From contig CANQBP010000004.1 in NCBI GenBank assembly GCA_947589415.1, positions 1 through 64,000 of the forward strand: DNA of 64,000 nucleotides, read 5' to 3'. Within the stretch, counting starts at the first letter, position 1. Each line of letters begins with the position of its first letter. The notes under the pieces were generated by a model. It saw nothing but the letters and a program-made list of their open reading frames with translations, was not told the origin of the DNA and made no database searches. The position numbers were made by a program, and so were the translations under genes. The DNA is from an uncultured Clostridia bacterium. Lineage in GTDB: Bacteria; Bacillota; Clostridia; Oscillospirales; Acutalibacteraceae. This document shows positions 43,281-51,565 of the stretch, in pieces.

Positions 43281-43316
43281 AAACGCCTTACACTTTTCTG
43301 TGAGTGTAAGGCGTTT
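43281..43316 (+). terminator. Terminator of the feo operon
   Basis: A perfect 13-bp stem (43281-43293 with 43304-43316) lies about 95 bases after the last feo gene. Its A/T arm ends (AAAC/GTTT) take the place of a longer T-run. Confidence 0.75.
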
Positions 43317-43443
43317 GCTCATTCTCCGATTGTGCAGCAGATTATTTCGTCAGCCGACTTGCTTTATTGGAAATGACGTCTTTTATTTCATTTTGAAATG
43401 TGTTATAATTTTCAATGTAAAATTAACAAAATTTCGGAATTAG

Positions 43444-44358
43444 GTGAGGAATTTGAAAAAAATTATACTTGAGCCGCACTATAAAGCAATATTGTATATC
43501 GTACTTTCGGCATTTTGCTTTGCATTTATGAATTTATTTGTGCGCCTTTCCGGTGATCTGCCGTCAATGCAGAAATGTTTTTTTCGTAATTTTGTTGCGG
43601 TGTTCTTTGCACTTGGTGTATTAGTGAAGAATAAAAGCAGCCTTAAATGGAAAAAAGGAAATCTCAAATTTCTGCTCCTTCGTTCGGCAGTCGGTACGCT
43701 CGGAATAGTCGGAAACTTTTATGCAATAGATCATATTGCACTGGCAGATGCATCTATACTTAATAAAATGTCCCCGTTTTTCGTAATAATATTTTCTCTG
43801 GTTATTCTTAAAGAAAAACTGACGTTTATTCAGGGAGCTGCGGTTTTTGCGGCATTTGTCGGTACTTTGTTTATAGTTAAGCCGACTTTTCAAAATATTG
43901 AATTTATACCGTCAGCGGTAGGTCTTATCGGAGGAATGTGTGCGGGATTTGCATATACTATGGTTAGAATACTCGGACAAAGAGGGGAAAACGGCTCTCT
44001 GATCGTATTCTTCTTTTCGGGCTTTTCGTGTATTACAATGCTCCCGTTTCTTATTTTTGACTATCACCCTATGGAATGGTGGCAGCTCCTTATGCTGCTC
44101 GGCGCAGGTCTTTCGGCAACCGGGGGACAGTTCTCCATAACTGCCGCATATTGTTACGCCCCTGCGAGAGAAATATCTGTATATGACTATTCGCAGATAA
44201 TATTTGCCACGCTGTTGGGTTTTATTTTCCTCGGAGAAATTCCCGACATTTACAGTGTTTTCGGATATGTTATAATATCTTCAATGGCAATTCTCATGTT
44301 TATGTATAACAACAACAAGGGAATATTCAAAAACAGAAAAATGCCGACCCGCAAATAA
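43444..44358 (+). CDS. EamA/DMT-family transporter
   Basis: The 304-residue protein has ten hydrophobic segments forming two EamA repeats (about 15-140 and 150-290). The pattern ILYIVLSAFCFAFMNLFVRL opens the first and LFIVKPTF ends it. The best start is unclear: GTG at 43444 lacks an obvious site, and a TTG nine bases later has AGGTGAGG very close. Drug/metabolite transporters export metabolites, amino acids or nucleotide sugars; no substrate can be proposed. It appears monocistronic after the feo terminator. Confidence 0.82.
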   Translation: MRNLKKIILEPHYKAILYIVLSAFCFAFMNLFVRLSGDLPSMQKCFFRNFVAVFFALGVLVKNKSSLKWKKGNLKFLLLRSAVGTLGIVGNFYAIDHIALADASILNKMSPFFVIIFSLVILKEKLTFIQGAAVFAAFVGTLFIVKPTFQNIEFIPSAVGLIGGMCAGFAYTMVRILGQRGENGSLIVFFFSGFSCITMLPFLIFDYHPMEWWQLLMLLGAGLSATGGQFSITAAYCYAPAREISVYDYSQIIFATLLGFIFLGEIPDIYSVFGYVIISSMAILMFMYNNNKGIFKNRKMPTRK

Positions 44359-44408
44359 ACATGAAACGGGGCGACACCTTTTCTGTTAAGGAAAAAAGAA
44401 GAGTTCTT

Positions 44409-44774
44409 CTATTCGGGGCATGATATTCTTGCAACTTCTTCTATCGTATGATGCAGTTTCAAAACAATATCCGTATCCGCCGCACGGTAGTACATTTCTT
44501 TTCCGTTACGGTTGGCAACGATGAGTCCGGCACTCTTGAGTAATTTAAGGTGGTGGGATACTGCGGGACTTGACATACCGGTTGCGGCGGCTATATCAAT
44601 AACACACTCCTCACAATGGCACAACAGCCAAAATATACGCAGTCTGCTGGGGTCGCCGAGCTGTTTCATTGCATCGGCAACGGTTTTTATCGTTTCTATT
44701 GACGGCATAGCCTCCGCAAGACGGCCGCCGTTTTTACTATGGTTATGGGGTAAGATGATTTTTTCGTCTGACAA
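44409..44774 (-). CDS. ArsR/SmtB-family metal-sensing repressor
   Basis: I choose the TTG at 44774 because a perfect GGAGGA lies seven bases upstream. The open frame extends another 35 codons, but these include the gene's own promoter. The 121-residue protein has the ArsR winged helix LGDPSRLRIFWLLCHCEEC, the recognition helix MSSPAVSHHLKLLKSAGLI and a C-terminal helix with HHTIEEVA. CHCEEC resembles the alpha-3 metal site of CadC/ArsR types, and the C-terminal histidines resemble an alpha-5 site. It is divergent from three operator-like motifs that precede an acyltransferase, an HMA protein and a P1B ATPase. Confidence 0.88.
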   Translation of the reverse strand: MSDEKIILPHNHSKNGGRLAEAMPSIETIKTVADAMKQLGDPSRLRIFWLLCHCEECVIDIAAATGMSSPAVSHHLKLLKSAGLIVANRNGKEMYYRAADTDIVLKLHHTIEEVARISCPE

Positions 44775-44811
44775 TTCGATTTCCTCCGTGATTTTTATAA
44801 TACTTGAATAT

Positions 44812-44840
44812 ATTTTAGAATATGCAAACATAAAAATCAA
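44812..44840 (-). promoter_or_regulatory. Promoter of the arsR-type gene
   Basis: On the minus strand TTGATT (44840-44835), 17 bases and TAAAAT (44817-44812) lie about 40 bases before the TTG start. This supports the shorter start choice. Confidence 0.55.
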
Positions 44841-44872
44841 TACCGAACCGTGATAAAATGTAAAAAAATGTA

Positions 44873-44930
44873 TTGACAAACATAGGGTTATATGTTATAT
44901 TGAACCATGCGACTGAATTATCTTTTAATT
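44873..44930 (+). promoter_or_regulatory. Acyltransferase promoter with ArsR-type operator copy 1
   Basis: TTGACA (44873-44878), 17 bases and TATATT (44896-44901) are followed by GACTGAATTATCTTTTAATT (44911-44930). This matches the motif at 46367-46386 in 17 of 20 positions. Much of the surrounding 75 bases, from TATTGACA to GGAGAG, also resembles the HMA gene promoter, as if one had been copied from the other. Confidence 0.65.
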
Positions 44931-44944
44931 TTGGAGAGAGAAAA

Positions 44945-46027
44945 ATGAGAAAAAAAGTTAACGTTACCCCACCCCCCGAAATTTCATCAAGTGTCACATC
45001 TTCCAAACGCATAGGCTACATTGATGCTTTAAAAGGTTTTGCAATTCTTTGCGTTGTTATGGGTCATGTTGCAGATGGTAATTTAACTGCAAATTCTCAG
45101 CCTGATTATCGTTGGTTTTTTTATACGGTTTTTAATGTAATTTATGCTTTCCATATGCCTCTTTTTATGATGATTAGCGGATTTGTTTTCAGAAGTGCAT
45201 ATGGAAAAAGTGGGGCTATTGATTCCGATAAAGTGAAAAAGCAAGTTTATAATCTCATTGTAATATACTTTTTTTTCAGCGTAGCATATGGAATTGTGAA
45301 ACTGCTCCTTGCAAATTTTACGAATCACAGTACGGATATTAAAAGCATATTAATGATACCGGTTCTTGCGATTGCTCCGTACTGGTATCTGTATGTGTTG
45401 ATTGGTTTATATCTTGTTTTTTCATGGAAAAAGTTCGATTCATTAAATTGCTACATGGTTTTGTTTCTGCTAACGGTTATGTCAATAGTTAGTGGTTTGT
45501 GGACAATTCGTTATTTTGAAATATCAAGAATATTGTACTATTCGTTGTTTTTCTATATAGGAATGTTACACAGAACAAAGAAAGATATAATTATAGGCAA
45601 TAAATTATTATCGCTGATTTTATTGATAGCTGCAATAACTTTGTTTGTGTTCTTTTGGAATTCGGAAAATAATATCGAAAATACTATTGACAAAATCTTT
45701 TTAGTCAATTTTATAACAGCCCTCGGTATATCCTTAACTATATGGTATCTTTTTGAAAATATCAAATTTTTAAGTAAAAACCGATTCTTACAATTTTTAG
45801 GCAGATACAGTCTTGAGATTTATGTTATCCACTGTATTTTTACAGCCGGTATAAGGGTGATTTTGCAAAAGCTCGGAATAGAGAATGTCTACATATGCTT
45901 TGTTCTAAATACTGTGGTCAGCACAGCCATTCCTATTATGATTTCAGTAATATGCAAGAAGCTGAATATTCATGGTCTGTTTTTTAAGCCGGTGACGTAT
46001 ATAAGAAATTTGAGGAGAGAAAAATGA
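44945..46027 (+). CDS. Acyltransferase family 3 membrane protein
   Basis: The ATG at 44945 follows GAGAGAG. The 360-residue protein has about ten transmembrane helices and the acyltransferase 3 start RIGYIDALKGFAILCVVMGH with the catalytic histidine. RYSLEIYVIHCIF near the end is also typical. Such enzymes O-acetylate or succinylate surface polysaccharides, peptidoglycan or antibiotics. The N-terminal tail (VTPPPEISSSVTSSK) is soluble. Base and codon use look more AT-rich than the neighbours. It separates the arsR-type gene from its expected metal-export partners, so it may be a late insertion. Confidence 0.85.
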   Translation: MRKKVNVTPPPEISSSVTSSKRIGYIDALKGFAILCVVMGHVADGNLTANSQPDYRWFFYTVFNVIYAFHMPLFMMISGFVFRSAYGKSGAIDSDKVKKQVYNLIVIYFFFSVAYGIVKLLLANFTNHSTDIKSILMIPVLAIAPYWYLYVLIGLYLVFSWKKFDSLNCYMVLFLLTVMSIVSGLWTIRYFEISRILYYSLFFYIGMLHRTKKDIIIGNKLLSLILLIAAITLFVFFWNSENNIENTIDKIFLVNFITALGISLTIWYLFENIKFLSKNRFLQFLGRYSLEIYVIHCIFTAGIRVILQKLGIENVYICFVLNTVVSTAIPIMISVICKKLNIHGLFFKPVTYIRNLRREK

Positions 46028-46328
46028 TGGACAATTTTCAGCGGAGCTGATTTCGGTATTATATATTTGTTCGATATAAAACAGTTATTCCATGTTCTGA
46101 AAAAATTTCTTGTAATACATTTCTAATTTGTTTAAAAACGCCTGAAAGCCACCTACTATACGGTTTTTAAGCGTTTTTTTAGTGGCAAGAATATGTGGAA
46201 CGAGGTTGAGAAAAGTCAGTCTACGTCTAAGTGTAATTCATTCTACAATCTACGAATATGGATTGTACGTATCGGGTTAAATAATATTAGTGATATTAGT
46301 GATTTATAAATAAAACAGTAATAATCTA
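46028..46328 (+). other. Non-coding gap with a terminator-like hairpin
   Basis: No gene is seen in these 300 bases. AAAAACGC (46136-46143) pairs with GCGTTTTT (46163-46170), followed by more T, which would terminate the acyltransferase transcript. The remainder is AT-rich with a short tandem TATTAGTGA at about 46287-46304. There is no inverted-repeat end or transposase fragment that would prove a mobile element. Confidence 0.55.
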
Positions 46329-46386
46329 TTGACATCTTATCCATTATATGTTATATTATATTCAACGATTAAATAATCTTTTAATT
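46329..46386 (+). promoter_or_regulatory. HMA gene promoter with ArsR-type operator copy 2
   Basis: TTGACA (46329-46334), 17 bases and TATATT (46352-46357) are followed by GATTAAATAATCTTTTAATT (46367-46386). The motif sits just downstream of the -10, across the expected start of transcription. Confidence 0.68.
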
Positions 46387-46401
46387 ATAGGAGAGGTTGA
46401 T

Positions 46402-46620
46402 ATGAAAAAAACATATAAAATTGAAGTGGACTGCGCAAACTGTGCGGCAAAAATGGAAGATGCGGCTAAAAAAACAGACGGAGTAAAGGACGCCGTGGTA
46501 AATTTTATGACGCTTAAAATGAAGGTTGAATTTGAAGATGGTGCGGATACGGAAACGGTGATGAATAATGTACTCAAAAACTGCCGTAAGGTTGAGTCGG
46601 ACTGTGAAATATTCTTTTAA
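46402..46620 (+). CDS. Heavy-metal-associated (HMA) domain protein
   Basis: The ATG at 46402 follows AGGAGAGG. The 72-residue protein is a single ferredoxin-like HMA domain with the metal-binding loop DCANCAAKMEDA (CxxC). The family shuttles soft metal ions to P1B ATPases. Here the downstream ATPase lacks its own N-terminal HMA domain, so this protein probably supplies it in trans. The terminal SDCEIFF is unusual in having an added Cys. Confidence 0.92.
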   Translation: MKKTYKIEVDCANCAAKMEDAAKKTDGVKDAVVNFMTLKMKVEFEDGADTETVMNNVLKNCRKVESDCEIFF

Positions 46621-46633
46621 TTCTAAATAAACA

Positions 46634-46669
46634 AGTATATATCCCTCTGTGAAGGAGGGTATATATTTT
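46634..46669 (+). terminator. Attenuating hairpin between HMA and ATPase genes
   Basis: CCCTC/GAGGG flanked by ATATAT arms (about 46637-46665) is followed by TTTTG and immediately by a second promoter. It may limit readthrough so that HMA and ATPase levels are set separately. Confidence 0.55.
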
Positions 46670-46696
46670 GACTAACGATTAAACAATTGTTTAATT
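46668..46696 (+). promoter_or_regulatory. P1B ATPase promoter with ArsR-type operator copy 3
   Basis: TTGACT (46668-46673), 17 bases and TTAATT (46691-46696) form a promoter. Between and over these lies GATTAAACAATTGTTTAATT (46677-46696), whose inner 18 bases (46678-46695) are a perfect palindrome. It matches copy 2 closely. A repressor bound here would cover the spacer and the -10. Confidence 0.68.
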
Positions 46697-46716
46697 GAAT
46701 TTGCGGAGGGATAGTT

Positions 46717-48600
46717 ATGACGAAAAAACAAAAGAAAAATCTGATACGAATAATCATAGCTTCTGTTTTGACAGCTGCATTTATTTTCGTACCCGTAAGC
46801 GGACTTTATAAATTGGCATTATATCTTATACCATATCTTATCATAGGTTATGACATTCTCATAAAGGCGTTCAAGGGTATTATCAATTTTCAGCCGTTTG
46901 ACGAGTGCCTGCTCATGGCTATTGCAACAATAGGGGCAATGGTTATTGCCGTGATAGATGACGGCGATTTCCTTGAGGCTATTGCCGTAATGCTGTTTTA
47001 CCAGATTGGGGAGTGGTTTCAGAGCTATGCCGTGGGAAAAAGCCGCAAAAATATAAGTGAGCTTATGGATATAAGACCTGATTATGCCAATGTTGAAACC
47101 GACGGTAAAATTGAAAGGGTAGATCCCGATGAGGTTGAGATCGGCACTATGATTACTGTACTTGCGGGAGAAAAAATACCTATTGACGGCATTGTTGAGG
47201 AAGGAAATTCTATGCTCGATACATCGGCATTGACAGGTGAAAGTGCACCGAGGGAAATCGGTGTCGGGGAAGAAGTAATCAGCGGCTGCGTTAATTTGAG
47301 CGGGGTTTTGAAAATACGTACCGTGAAAGAATTTGAAAATTCAACTGTATCAAAAATACTTGACCTTGTAGAAAATGCAAGTTCAAAAAAATCACGTTCG
47401 GAAAATTTTATATCAAAATTTTCAAGGATTTATACTCCGACAGTTATATTCGGCGCAATAGCACTTGCTTTGTTACCGCCGCTGTTCAATATGCTTATAC
47501 TTTCGCAGCCGGCAGGTTGGACGGATTGGATATACCGTGCATTGACATTCCTTGTTATAAGCTGTCCGTGTGCGCTTGTGATAAGCATACCGCTAAGTTT
47601 TTTTGCAGGAATTGGCGGAGCAAGCAGAGAGGGAATATTGATAAAAGGCTCAAACTATCTTGAAACACTTTCAAAAACCCGAACGATTGTTTTTGACAAA
47701 ACAGGTACGCTCACTAAGGGAGTTTTCGAGGTAACGGGAGTATATCCGGCGGAAATCGGAAAAACGGAGCTGCTCACCCTTGCCGCATCTGCCGAACATT
47801 ATTCAACGCACCCTATTGCACTTTCTATAAAAAATGCATTGATGCAAAACCCCGATGCGGCTATACCCGACAGCACCGAAGATATTGCGGGACACGGAAT
47901 AAAGGCAATATTCGGAAATGATACCGTATATGCGGGAAATGCAAAATTGATGGACAGTATAGGCGTAAAATATTCTGTCCCTGATACCGTGGGAACGGTA
48001 TTATATATAGCCGAAAACGATAAGTTCATGGGAAGTATTATTATTTCGGACGTGGTCAAGGCAAATTCAAAAGAGGCAATATCGGAACTGAAAAGGGCAG
48101 GTATAAGAAAAACAGTAATGCTCACGGGCGACAATAGAGATATTGCCGAAAAAATCGCAAAAGCAACGGGAATTGATGAGGTACACGGTAATTTGCTGCC
48201 GTCTGATAAGGTCGATATCGTGGAAAAACTTATTTCGGAAAAGAAAAACAATGAGGCGGTGGTATTTGTCGGCGACGGTATAAATGACGCCCCGGTTTTG
48301 TCAAGAGCCGATGTGGGGATAGCTATGGGGGCTATGGGGTCAGATGCGGCGATAGAAGCATCGGATATTGTCCTTATGGACGATGACCCGTTAAAAATTT
48401 CAAAGGCAATAAAAATTTCAAGGAAATGTTTGACAATAGTTACGGAAAATATATGGTTTGCCATAGGGGTAAAAATAGTGTGCCTTATATTGGGGGCATT
48501 GGGATATGCGAATATGTGGACAGCTATTTTTGCCGATGTAGGTGTTATGATACTTGTTGTTATCAATGCAATAAGAGCCTTGATCGTTAAGAAACTTTAA
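46717..48600 (+). CDS. cadA: P1B-type heavy-metal-exporting ATPase (CadA/ZntA type)
   Basis: The 627-residue ATPase has the CPC motif ISCPCALVISIP in the sixth membrane helix, phosphorylation motif DKTGTLTKG, actuator TGES, the HP locus in HYSTHPIA and the hinge GDGINDAPVLSRADVGIAMG. CPC with the ArsR-type regulator points to Zn/Cd/Pb export rather than Cu, though some CPC pumps move Cu. There is no N-terminal HMA domain: the protein begins directly with membrane helices. The HMA protein upstream is the likely metallochaperone. GGAGGG precedes the ATG. Expression is likely induced by metal release of the repressor. Confidence 0.93.
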   Translation: MTKKQKKNLIRIIIASVLTAAFIFVPVSGLYKLALYLIPYLIIGYDILIKAFKGIINFQPFDECLLMAIATIGAMVIAVIDDGDFLEAIAVMLFYQIGEWFQSYAVGKSRKNISELMDIRPDYANVETDGKIERVDPDEVEIGTMITVLAGEKIPIDGIVEEGNSMLDTSALTGESAPREIGVGEEVISGCVNLSGVLKIRTVKEFENSTVSKILDLVENASSKKSRSENFISKFSRIYTPTVIFGAIALALLPPLFNMLILSQPAGWTDWIYRALTFLVISCPCALVISIPLSFFAGIGGASREGILIKGSNYLETLSKTRTIVFDKTGTLTKGVFEVTGVYPAEIGKTELLTLAASAEHYSTHPIALSIKNALMQNPDAAIPDSTEDIAGHGIKAIFGNDTVYAGNAKLMDSIGVKYSVPDTVGTVLYIAENDKFMGSIIISDVVKANSKEAISELKRAGIRKTVMLTGDNRDIAEKIAKATGIDEVHGNLLPSDKVDIVEKLISEKKNNEAVVFVGDGINDAPVLSRADVGIAMGAMGSDAAIEASDIVLMDDDPLKISKAIKISRKCLTIVTENIWFAIGVKIVCLILGALGYANMWTAIFADVGVMILVVINAIRALIVKKL

Positions 48601-48639
48601 ATTTACAGACAGTTAAATTAAATAACATACAAAATTAGG

Positions 48640-48668
48640 TTGAGTTTTTATTTTTATTGTTATATAAT
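48640..48668 (+). promoter_or_regulatory. Promoter of the hypothetical gene at 48702
   Basis: TTGAGT, 17 bases and TATAAT (48663-48668) lie about 34 bases before the start codon. Confidence 0.55.
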
Positions 48669-48701
48669 GTAAATGCAAATAAAGGAAGAGGGGATACCGC
48701 T

Positions 48702-49484
48702 ATGGATATAAATAATGCATTTGAGATAATCACGGAAAAGTTTGAAAAGGCCGTTATGAATGACGGATACAGAAAAGAAACCGTTGCAGAGTCGGATACG
48801 GAGCTTACAGCCCTGTATATCGGGGAAATTGCTTACAGTATAGTATATACGTATCTGACAAGACGTGTTGTTTTGCGTTCGTGTGACGTTAATGACGGAG
48901 AACCCGACAATAATTGGAAAACACTCGCTACGTGGCTTTTCGACCCTGAAACGGACGGAAACAGAGAAGCCGAAAGCATAGGAAATGACTTTGCTGAAAC
49001 GGTAAAAGGCCCGAAACAGACGGCAGCCGTGCAAAGGAGAAAAAAACGTAAGAAAGACGGTGAGGGAAATGTTGATCCGCTTTTCCTCGCTAACAGAATG
49101 GTAACGTATTTTCCGGAATTAAAAGATCAGATAGCATACGAAGTGGCTCATTATGAACAGTTTAGGGGAGTTATTTTCGCAGAGGAAAAAATAGTTCCGA
49201 AATTCAACAAACTTGTTGAAGAGGCTAATCAGGCAAAACTCGAAAAAATATCCGCCGGACTTGCCGCAATGTATGCCTCGGGTGATCTCGATACAAAAGG
49301 GATTATAACATATGACCTGCTCAACTCGGTCAAGAGCAACGAGAAATTTGAACAGCTTATAGCATCTTTTTCGGCTATGGATCGAAAGGTTGCGATAGCG
49401 GCACGTAAATTGATAGGAAAAAAGATAAAACCGGAGAAGCCGCAGAAATCAAGAAGCTATACGGCCGATGCTCTCGATACCTGA
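48702..49484 (+). CDS. Conserved-looking protein of unknown function
   Basis: The ATG at 48702 follows GAGGGG. The 260-residue soluble protein has no signal peptide or membrane helix. The N-terminal 100 residues are acidic and helical (AFEIITEKFEKAVMNDGYRK). A basic patch lies near 120-127 (VQRRKKRKK). The second half is alpha-helical with VAHYEQFRGVIFAEEKIVPKF and LIASFSAMDRKVAIAARKLIG. I do not recognise the family. It stands alone between the metal ATPase and the ribosomal/secE run. The basic patch might bind nucleic acid. Confidence 0.65.
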   Translation: MDINNAFEIITEKFEKAVMNDGYRKETVAESDTELTALYIGEIAYSIVYTYLTRRVVLRSCDVNDGEPDNNWKTLATWLFDPETDGNREAESIGNDFAETVKGPKQTAAVQRRKKRKKDGEGNVDPLFLANRMVTYFPELKDQIAYEVAHYEQFRGVIFAEEKIVPKFNKLVEEANQAKLEKISAGLAAMYASGDLDTKGIITYDLLNSVKSNEKFEQLIASFSAMDRKVAIAARKLIGKKIKPEKPQKSRSYTADALDT

Positions 49485-49539
49485 TGACCGCATTACGTCA
49501 AAGTGTCTGTCATAATTTTAGAGTGTGAAAAAACATATT

Positions 49540-49567
49540 CGGTTCGGCGAAAATTCCTGCCGAACCG
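49540..49567 (+). terminator. Hairpin after the hypothetical gene
   Basis: A perfect 9-bp stem (49540-49548 with 49559-49567) with a 10-base loop. A second weak pairing, CCCGTTC/GAACGGG (about 49590-49650), follows. The remaining 200 bases up to the rpmG promoter hold no gene. Confidence 0.5.
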
Positions 49568-49689
49568 TTCCGCCAATATAAAAATACCCGTTCGGCTGTC
49601 GGACAGCATAAATAAGCCGTCTTGCGGCGATAATAAAGGTGTCGGAACGGGCAGCGGATAAAAAAATTATAAAAAAATGCAAAAAATAC

Positions 49690-49718
49690 TTGACAATTAT
49701 TTGTTGGTATGGTATATT
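49690..49718 (+). promoter_or_regulatory. Promoter of rpmG-secE-nusG
   Basis: TTGACA, 17 bases and TATATT (49713-49718), with a TG one base before the -10, lie 80 bases before rpmG. This is a strong consensus promoter suited to a translation-apparatus operon. Confidence 0.75.
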
Positions 49719-49799
49719 ATATATACCTCAAGTGGGGTTTATTTTTTTGTGCCTTTTTGAGGGAGGCTAAATTATTCCGAAATACCGGGAGGTGCCGAC

Positions 49800-49949
49800 A
49801 TGAGAGTAAAGATAACACTAGCCTGCACAGAGTGCAAACAGCGCAACTACAACACAATGAAAAACAAGAAAAACGATCCCGACAGGCTCGAAATGAACAA
49901 GTATTGCAGATTTTGCAGGAAGCATACTCTGCACAAAGAGACTAAGTGA
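49800..49949 (+). CDS. rpmG: 50S ribosomal protein L33
   Basis: The 49-residue protein [20 protein letters not shown]... contains the family's two CxxC pairs (CTEC and CRFC) that bind zinc, and ends [14 protein letters not shown] precedes the ATG at 49800. The C+ (zinc-binding) form of L33 is normal for Clostridia. It is the first gene of the rpmG-secE-nusG run, its usual place in Firmicutes. Confidence 0.96.
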   Translation: MRVKITLACTECKQRNYNTMKNKKNDPDRLEMNKYCRFCRKHTLHKETK

Positions 49950-49966
49950 TTGAACGGAGGGAGTCT

Positions 49967-50227
49967 ATGGCAAAGAAAAAAGAGCCCGAAGAAAAGCCTA
50001 ACATCTTTGTAAGGATTGGCAGGGGCTTTAAAAAAATGGGCAAAGGCATAGCAAAATTCTTTCGTGATATCAAGGGTGAGATTAAGAAGATCGTATGGCC
50101 TACCGTCAAGTCTACATTCAGAAATGTGGGTTTGGTGCTTCTGTCAATGCTTATTGTAGGAGTGTTGATATCCGGTCTTGATTACGGACTTCACTTTTTA
50201 CTTGGTTTTCTGATGCACGTTGCGTAA
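49967..50227 (+). CDS. secE: Preprotein translocase subunit SecE
   Basis: The ATG at 49967 follows GGAGGG. The 86-residue protein has a basic N-terminal extension and the conserved cytoplasmic amphipathic helix FFRDIKGEIKKIVWPTVKS. One C-terminal membrane helix (about 55-80, VGLVLLSMLIVGVLISGLDYG) follows. SecE clamps SecY in the Sec translocon. The rpmG-secE-nusG order confirms the identity. Confidence 0.95.
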   Translation: MAKKKEPEEKPNIFVRIGRGFKKMGKGIAKFFRDIKGEIKKIVWPTVKSTFRNVGLVLLSMLIVGVLISGLDYGLHFLLGFLMHVA

Positions 50228-50253
50228 ACATTTCAGTAGACGGAGGAGAGTTT

Positions 50254-50961
50254 ATGTCAGACGACCAAAAAGCAGTCGGCTTCACGCAGGAAACGGACGT
50301 AAGCAATACGGTTCCGTCCAGAAATGAAGTTGTCGAAAAGCCTAAATGGTATATAGTGCATACATATTCCGGATACGAGAAAAAGGTCCAGGTAACGCTG
50401 GAACAAAAAGTAAAGAATATGGGTTTACAGGATCAGTTCCCGAAAACCGTAGTACCTGTCGAAAAAGTACCCGAAGTCGTAAGGAAAAAAACCAAGGACA
50501 AAGACGGAAATTATACGGAAACGGAAGAAGTGGAATATAGAGATGTTAAAATATTTCCGAGCTACGTTTTCATAAAGATGGTAATGTCCGATGACAATCA
50601 AAATATTGTCAGATCTGTCCGCGGCTGTACCGGCTTTGTCGGTCTTAATTCGATGAATGCTACCGAAAAGGTGGGGGATACCGTTATCCATAATGCTCCT
50701 CCGGCTTTGTCCGATGAGGAAGTTGGAGAGCTTAAACTGGAGGCGGAAGATGAAGAGATCGAGTCTGTGCCTAAGTTCAGATTTAAGTTCAAGGCGGGCG
50801 ATGTTGTCCGTGTGACAGCACAAGAATGTCCGTTTGAAGATCCTGTGTGTACCGTAGAGGCAATTGATGAAGAAAAGAATATTGTGACCGTCATAGGAAA
50901 TATGTTCGGGCGCAGAACACGTGCCGAAGTATCTGCTGCTGATATAGAAGTGGTAGAATGA
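50254..50961 (+). CDS. nusG: Transcription termination/antitermination factor NusG
   Basis: GGAGGAGAG precedes the ATG. The 235-residue protein has the NGN domain starting WYIVHTYSGYEKKVQ with FPSYVFIKM. The C-terminal KOW domain has FKAGDVVRVTAQECPFEDP and ends IGNMFGRRTRAEVSAADIEVVE. It is longer than typical NusG (about 180 residues) because of a 30-residue N-terminal tail and an acidic insertion in the NGN domain (KTKDKDGNYTETEEVEY). Both are common in Clostridia. It binds RNA polymerase and couples transcription to translation. Confidence 0.96.
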   Translation: MSDDQKAVGFTQETDVSNTVPSRNEVVEKPKWYIVHTYSGYEKKVQVTLEQKVKNMGLQDQFPKTVVPVEKVPEVVRKKTKDKDGNYTETEEVEYRDVKIFPSYVFIKMVMSDDNQNIVRSVRGCTGFVGLNSMNATEKVGDTVIHNAPPALSDEEVGELKLEAEDEEIESVPKFRFKFKAGDVVRVTAQECPFEDPVCTVEAIDEEKNIVTVIGNMFGRRTRAEVSAADIEVVE

Positions 50962-50979
50962 TCGGGTGTAACAATGACA

Positions 50980-51000
50980 AATAACGGTTTAGCCGTTATT
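50980..51000 (+). other. Short hairpin between nusG and rplK
   Basis: AATAACGG/CCGTTATT (50980-50987 with 50993-51000) with a five-base loop is followed by a second small hairpin, GGGAC/GTCCC (51007-51019). Lacking a T-run, it is more likely an RNA processing or regulatory element than a terminator. Confidence 0.4.
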
Positions 51001-51085
51001 GTATGAGGGACTGTGTCCCCTGTGGGAGGAAGCGAAAATTTCTGTATCGCTCCGTATTACCACGAATTTTGGAGGTGCAAGAAAA

Positions 51086-51511
51086 ATGGCTCAAAAGGTA
51101 ACAGGCTTGATAAAGCTGCAAATACCTGCCGGTAAAGCTACCCCGGCGCCGCCTGTCGGACCTGCTTTAGGTCAGCATGGTGTCAATATCAGTGCGTTTA
51201 CAAAAGAGTTTAACGAGCGCACAAAGAAAGATGCGGGTCTTATTATACCCGTGGTTATCACGGTATATGCGGATCGCTCGTTCACATTTGTAACAAAAAC
51301 CCCTCCTGCGGCCGTTCTTATTAAGAAGGCTTGCGGAATTGAAACAGCATCGGGTGAACCCAATAAAAAGAAGGTCGCTAAGATTACCCGTGAACAGGTT
51401 CAAAAGATCGCCGAGCAGAAAATGCCCGACCTTAATGCTGCAACCGTTGAAGCTGCCTGCTCTATGATAGCGGGTACGGCTCGTTCAATGGGTGTCGAAG
51501 TAGTAGAATAA
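51086..51511 (+). CDS. rplK: 50S ribosomal protein L11
   Basis: The ATG at 51086 follows GGAGG; an upstream in-frame codon at 50999 is not preceded by a site. The 141-residue protein has the L11 signature [21 protein letters not shown] followed by HGVNI, and C-terminal [17 protein letters not shown]. It forms the GTPase-associated centre with L10 and L7/L12. The order rplK-rplA-rplJ-rplL is the classic one. Confidence 0.97.
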   Translation: MAQKVTGLIKLQIPAGKATPAPPVGPALGQHGVNISAFTKEFNERTKKDAGLIIPVVITVYADRSFTFVTKTPPAAVLIKKACGIETASGEPNKKKVAKITREQVQKIAEQKMPDLNAATVEAACSMIAGTARSMGVEVVE

Positions 51512-51565
51512 TTACCCGGGTGGGAGGAATAAATCCGATTTTACCACTCAATAGGGAGGAAAACA

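Noticed and set aside
44775-44879. A longer N-terminus for the ArsR-type regulator
   Set aside because: The added 35 codons contain the gene's own promoter, while GGAGGA is placed ideally for the TTG at 44774. The shorter protein has the normal ArsR length.
46028-46328. An insertion-sequence remnant after the acyltransferase gene
   Set aside because: The gap has short tandem repeats and a hairpin but no transposase-like frame or terminal inverted repeats, so it cannot be supported.
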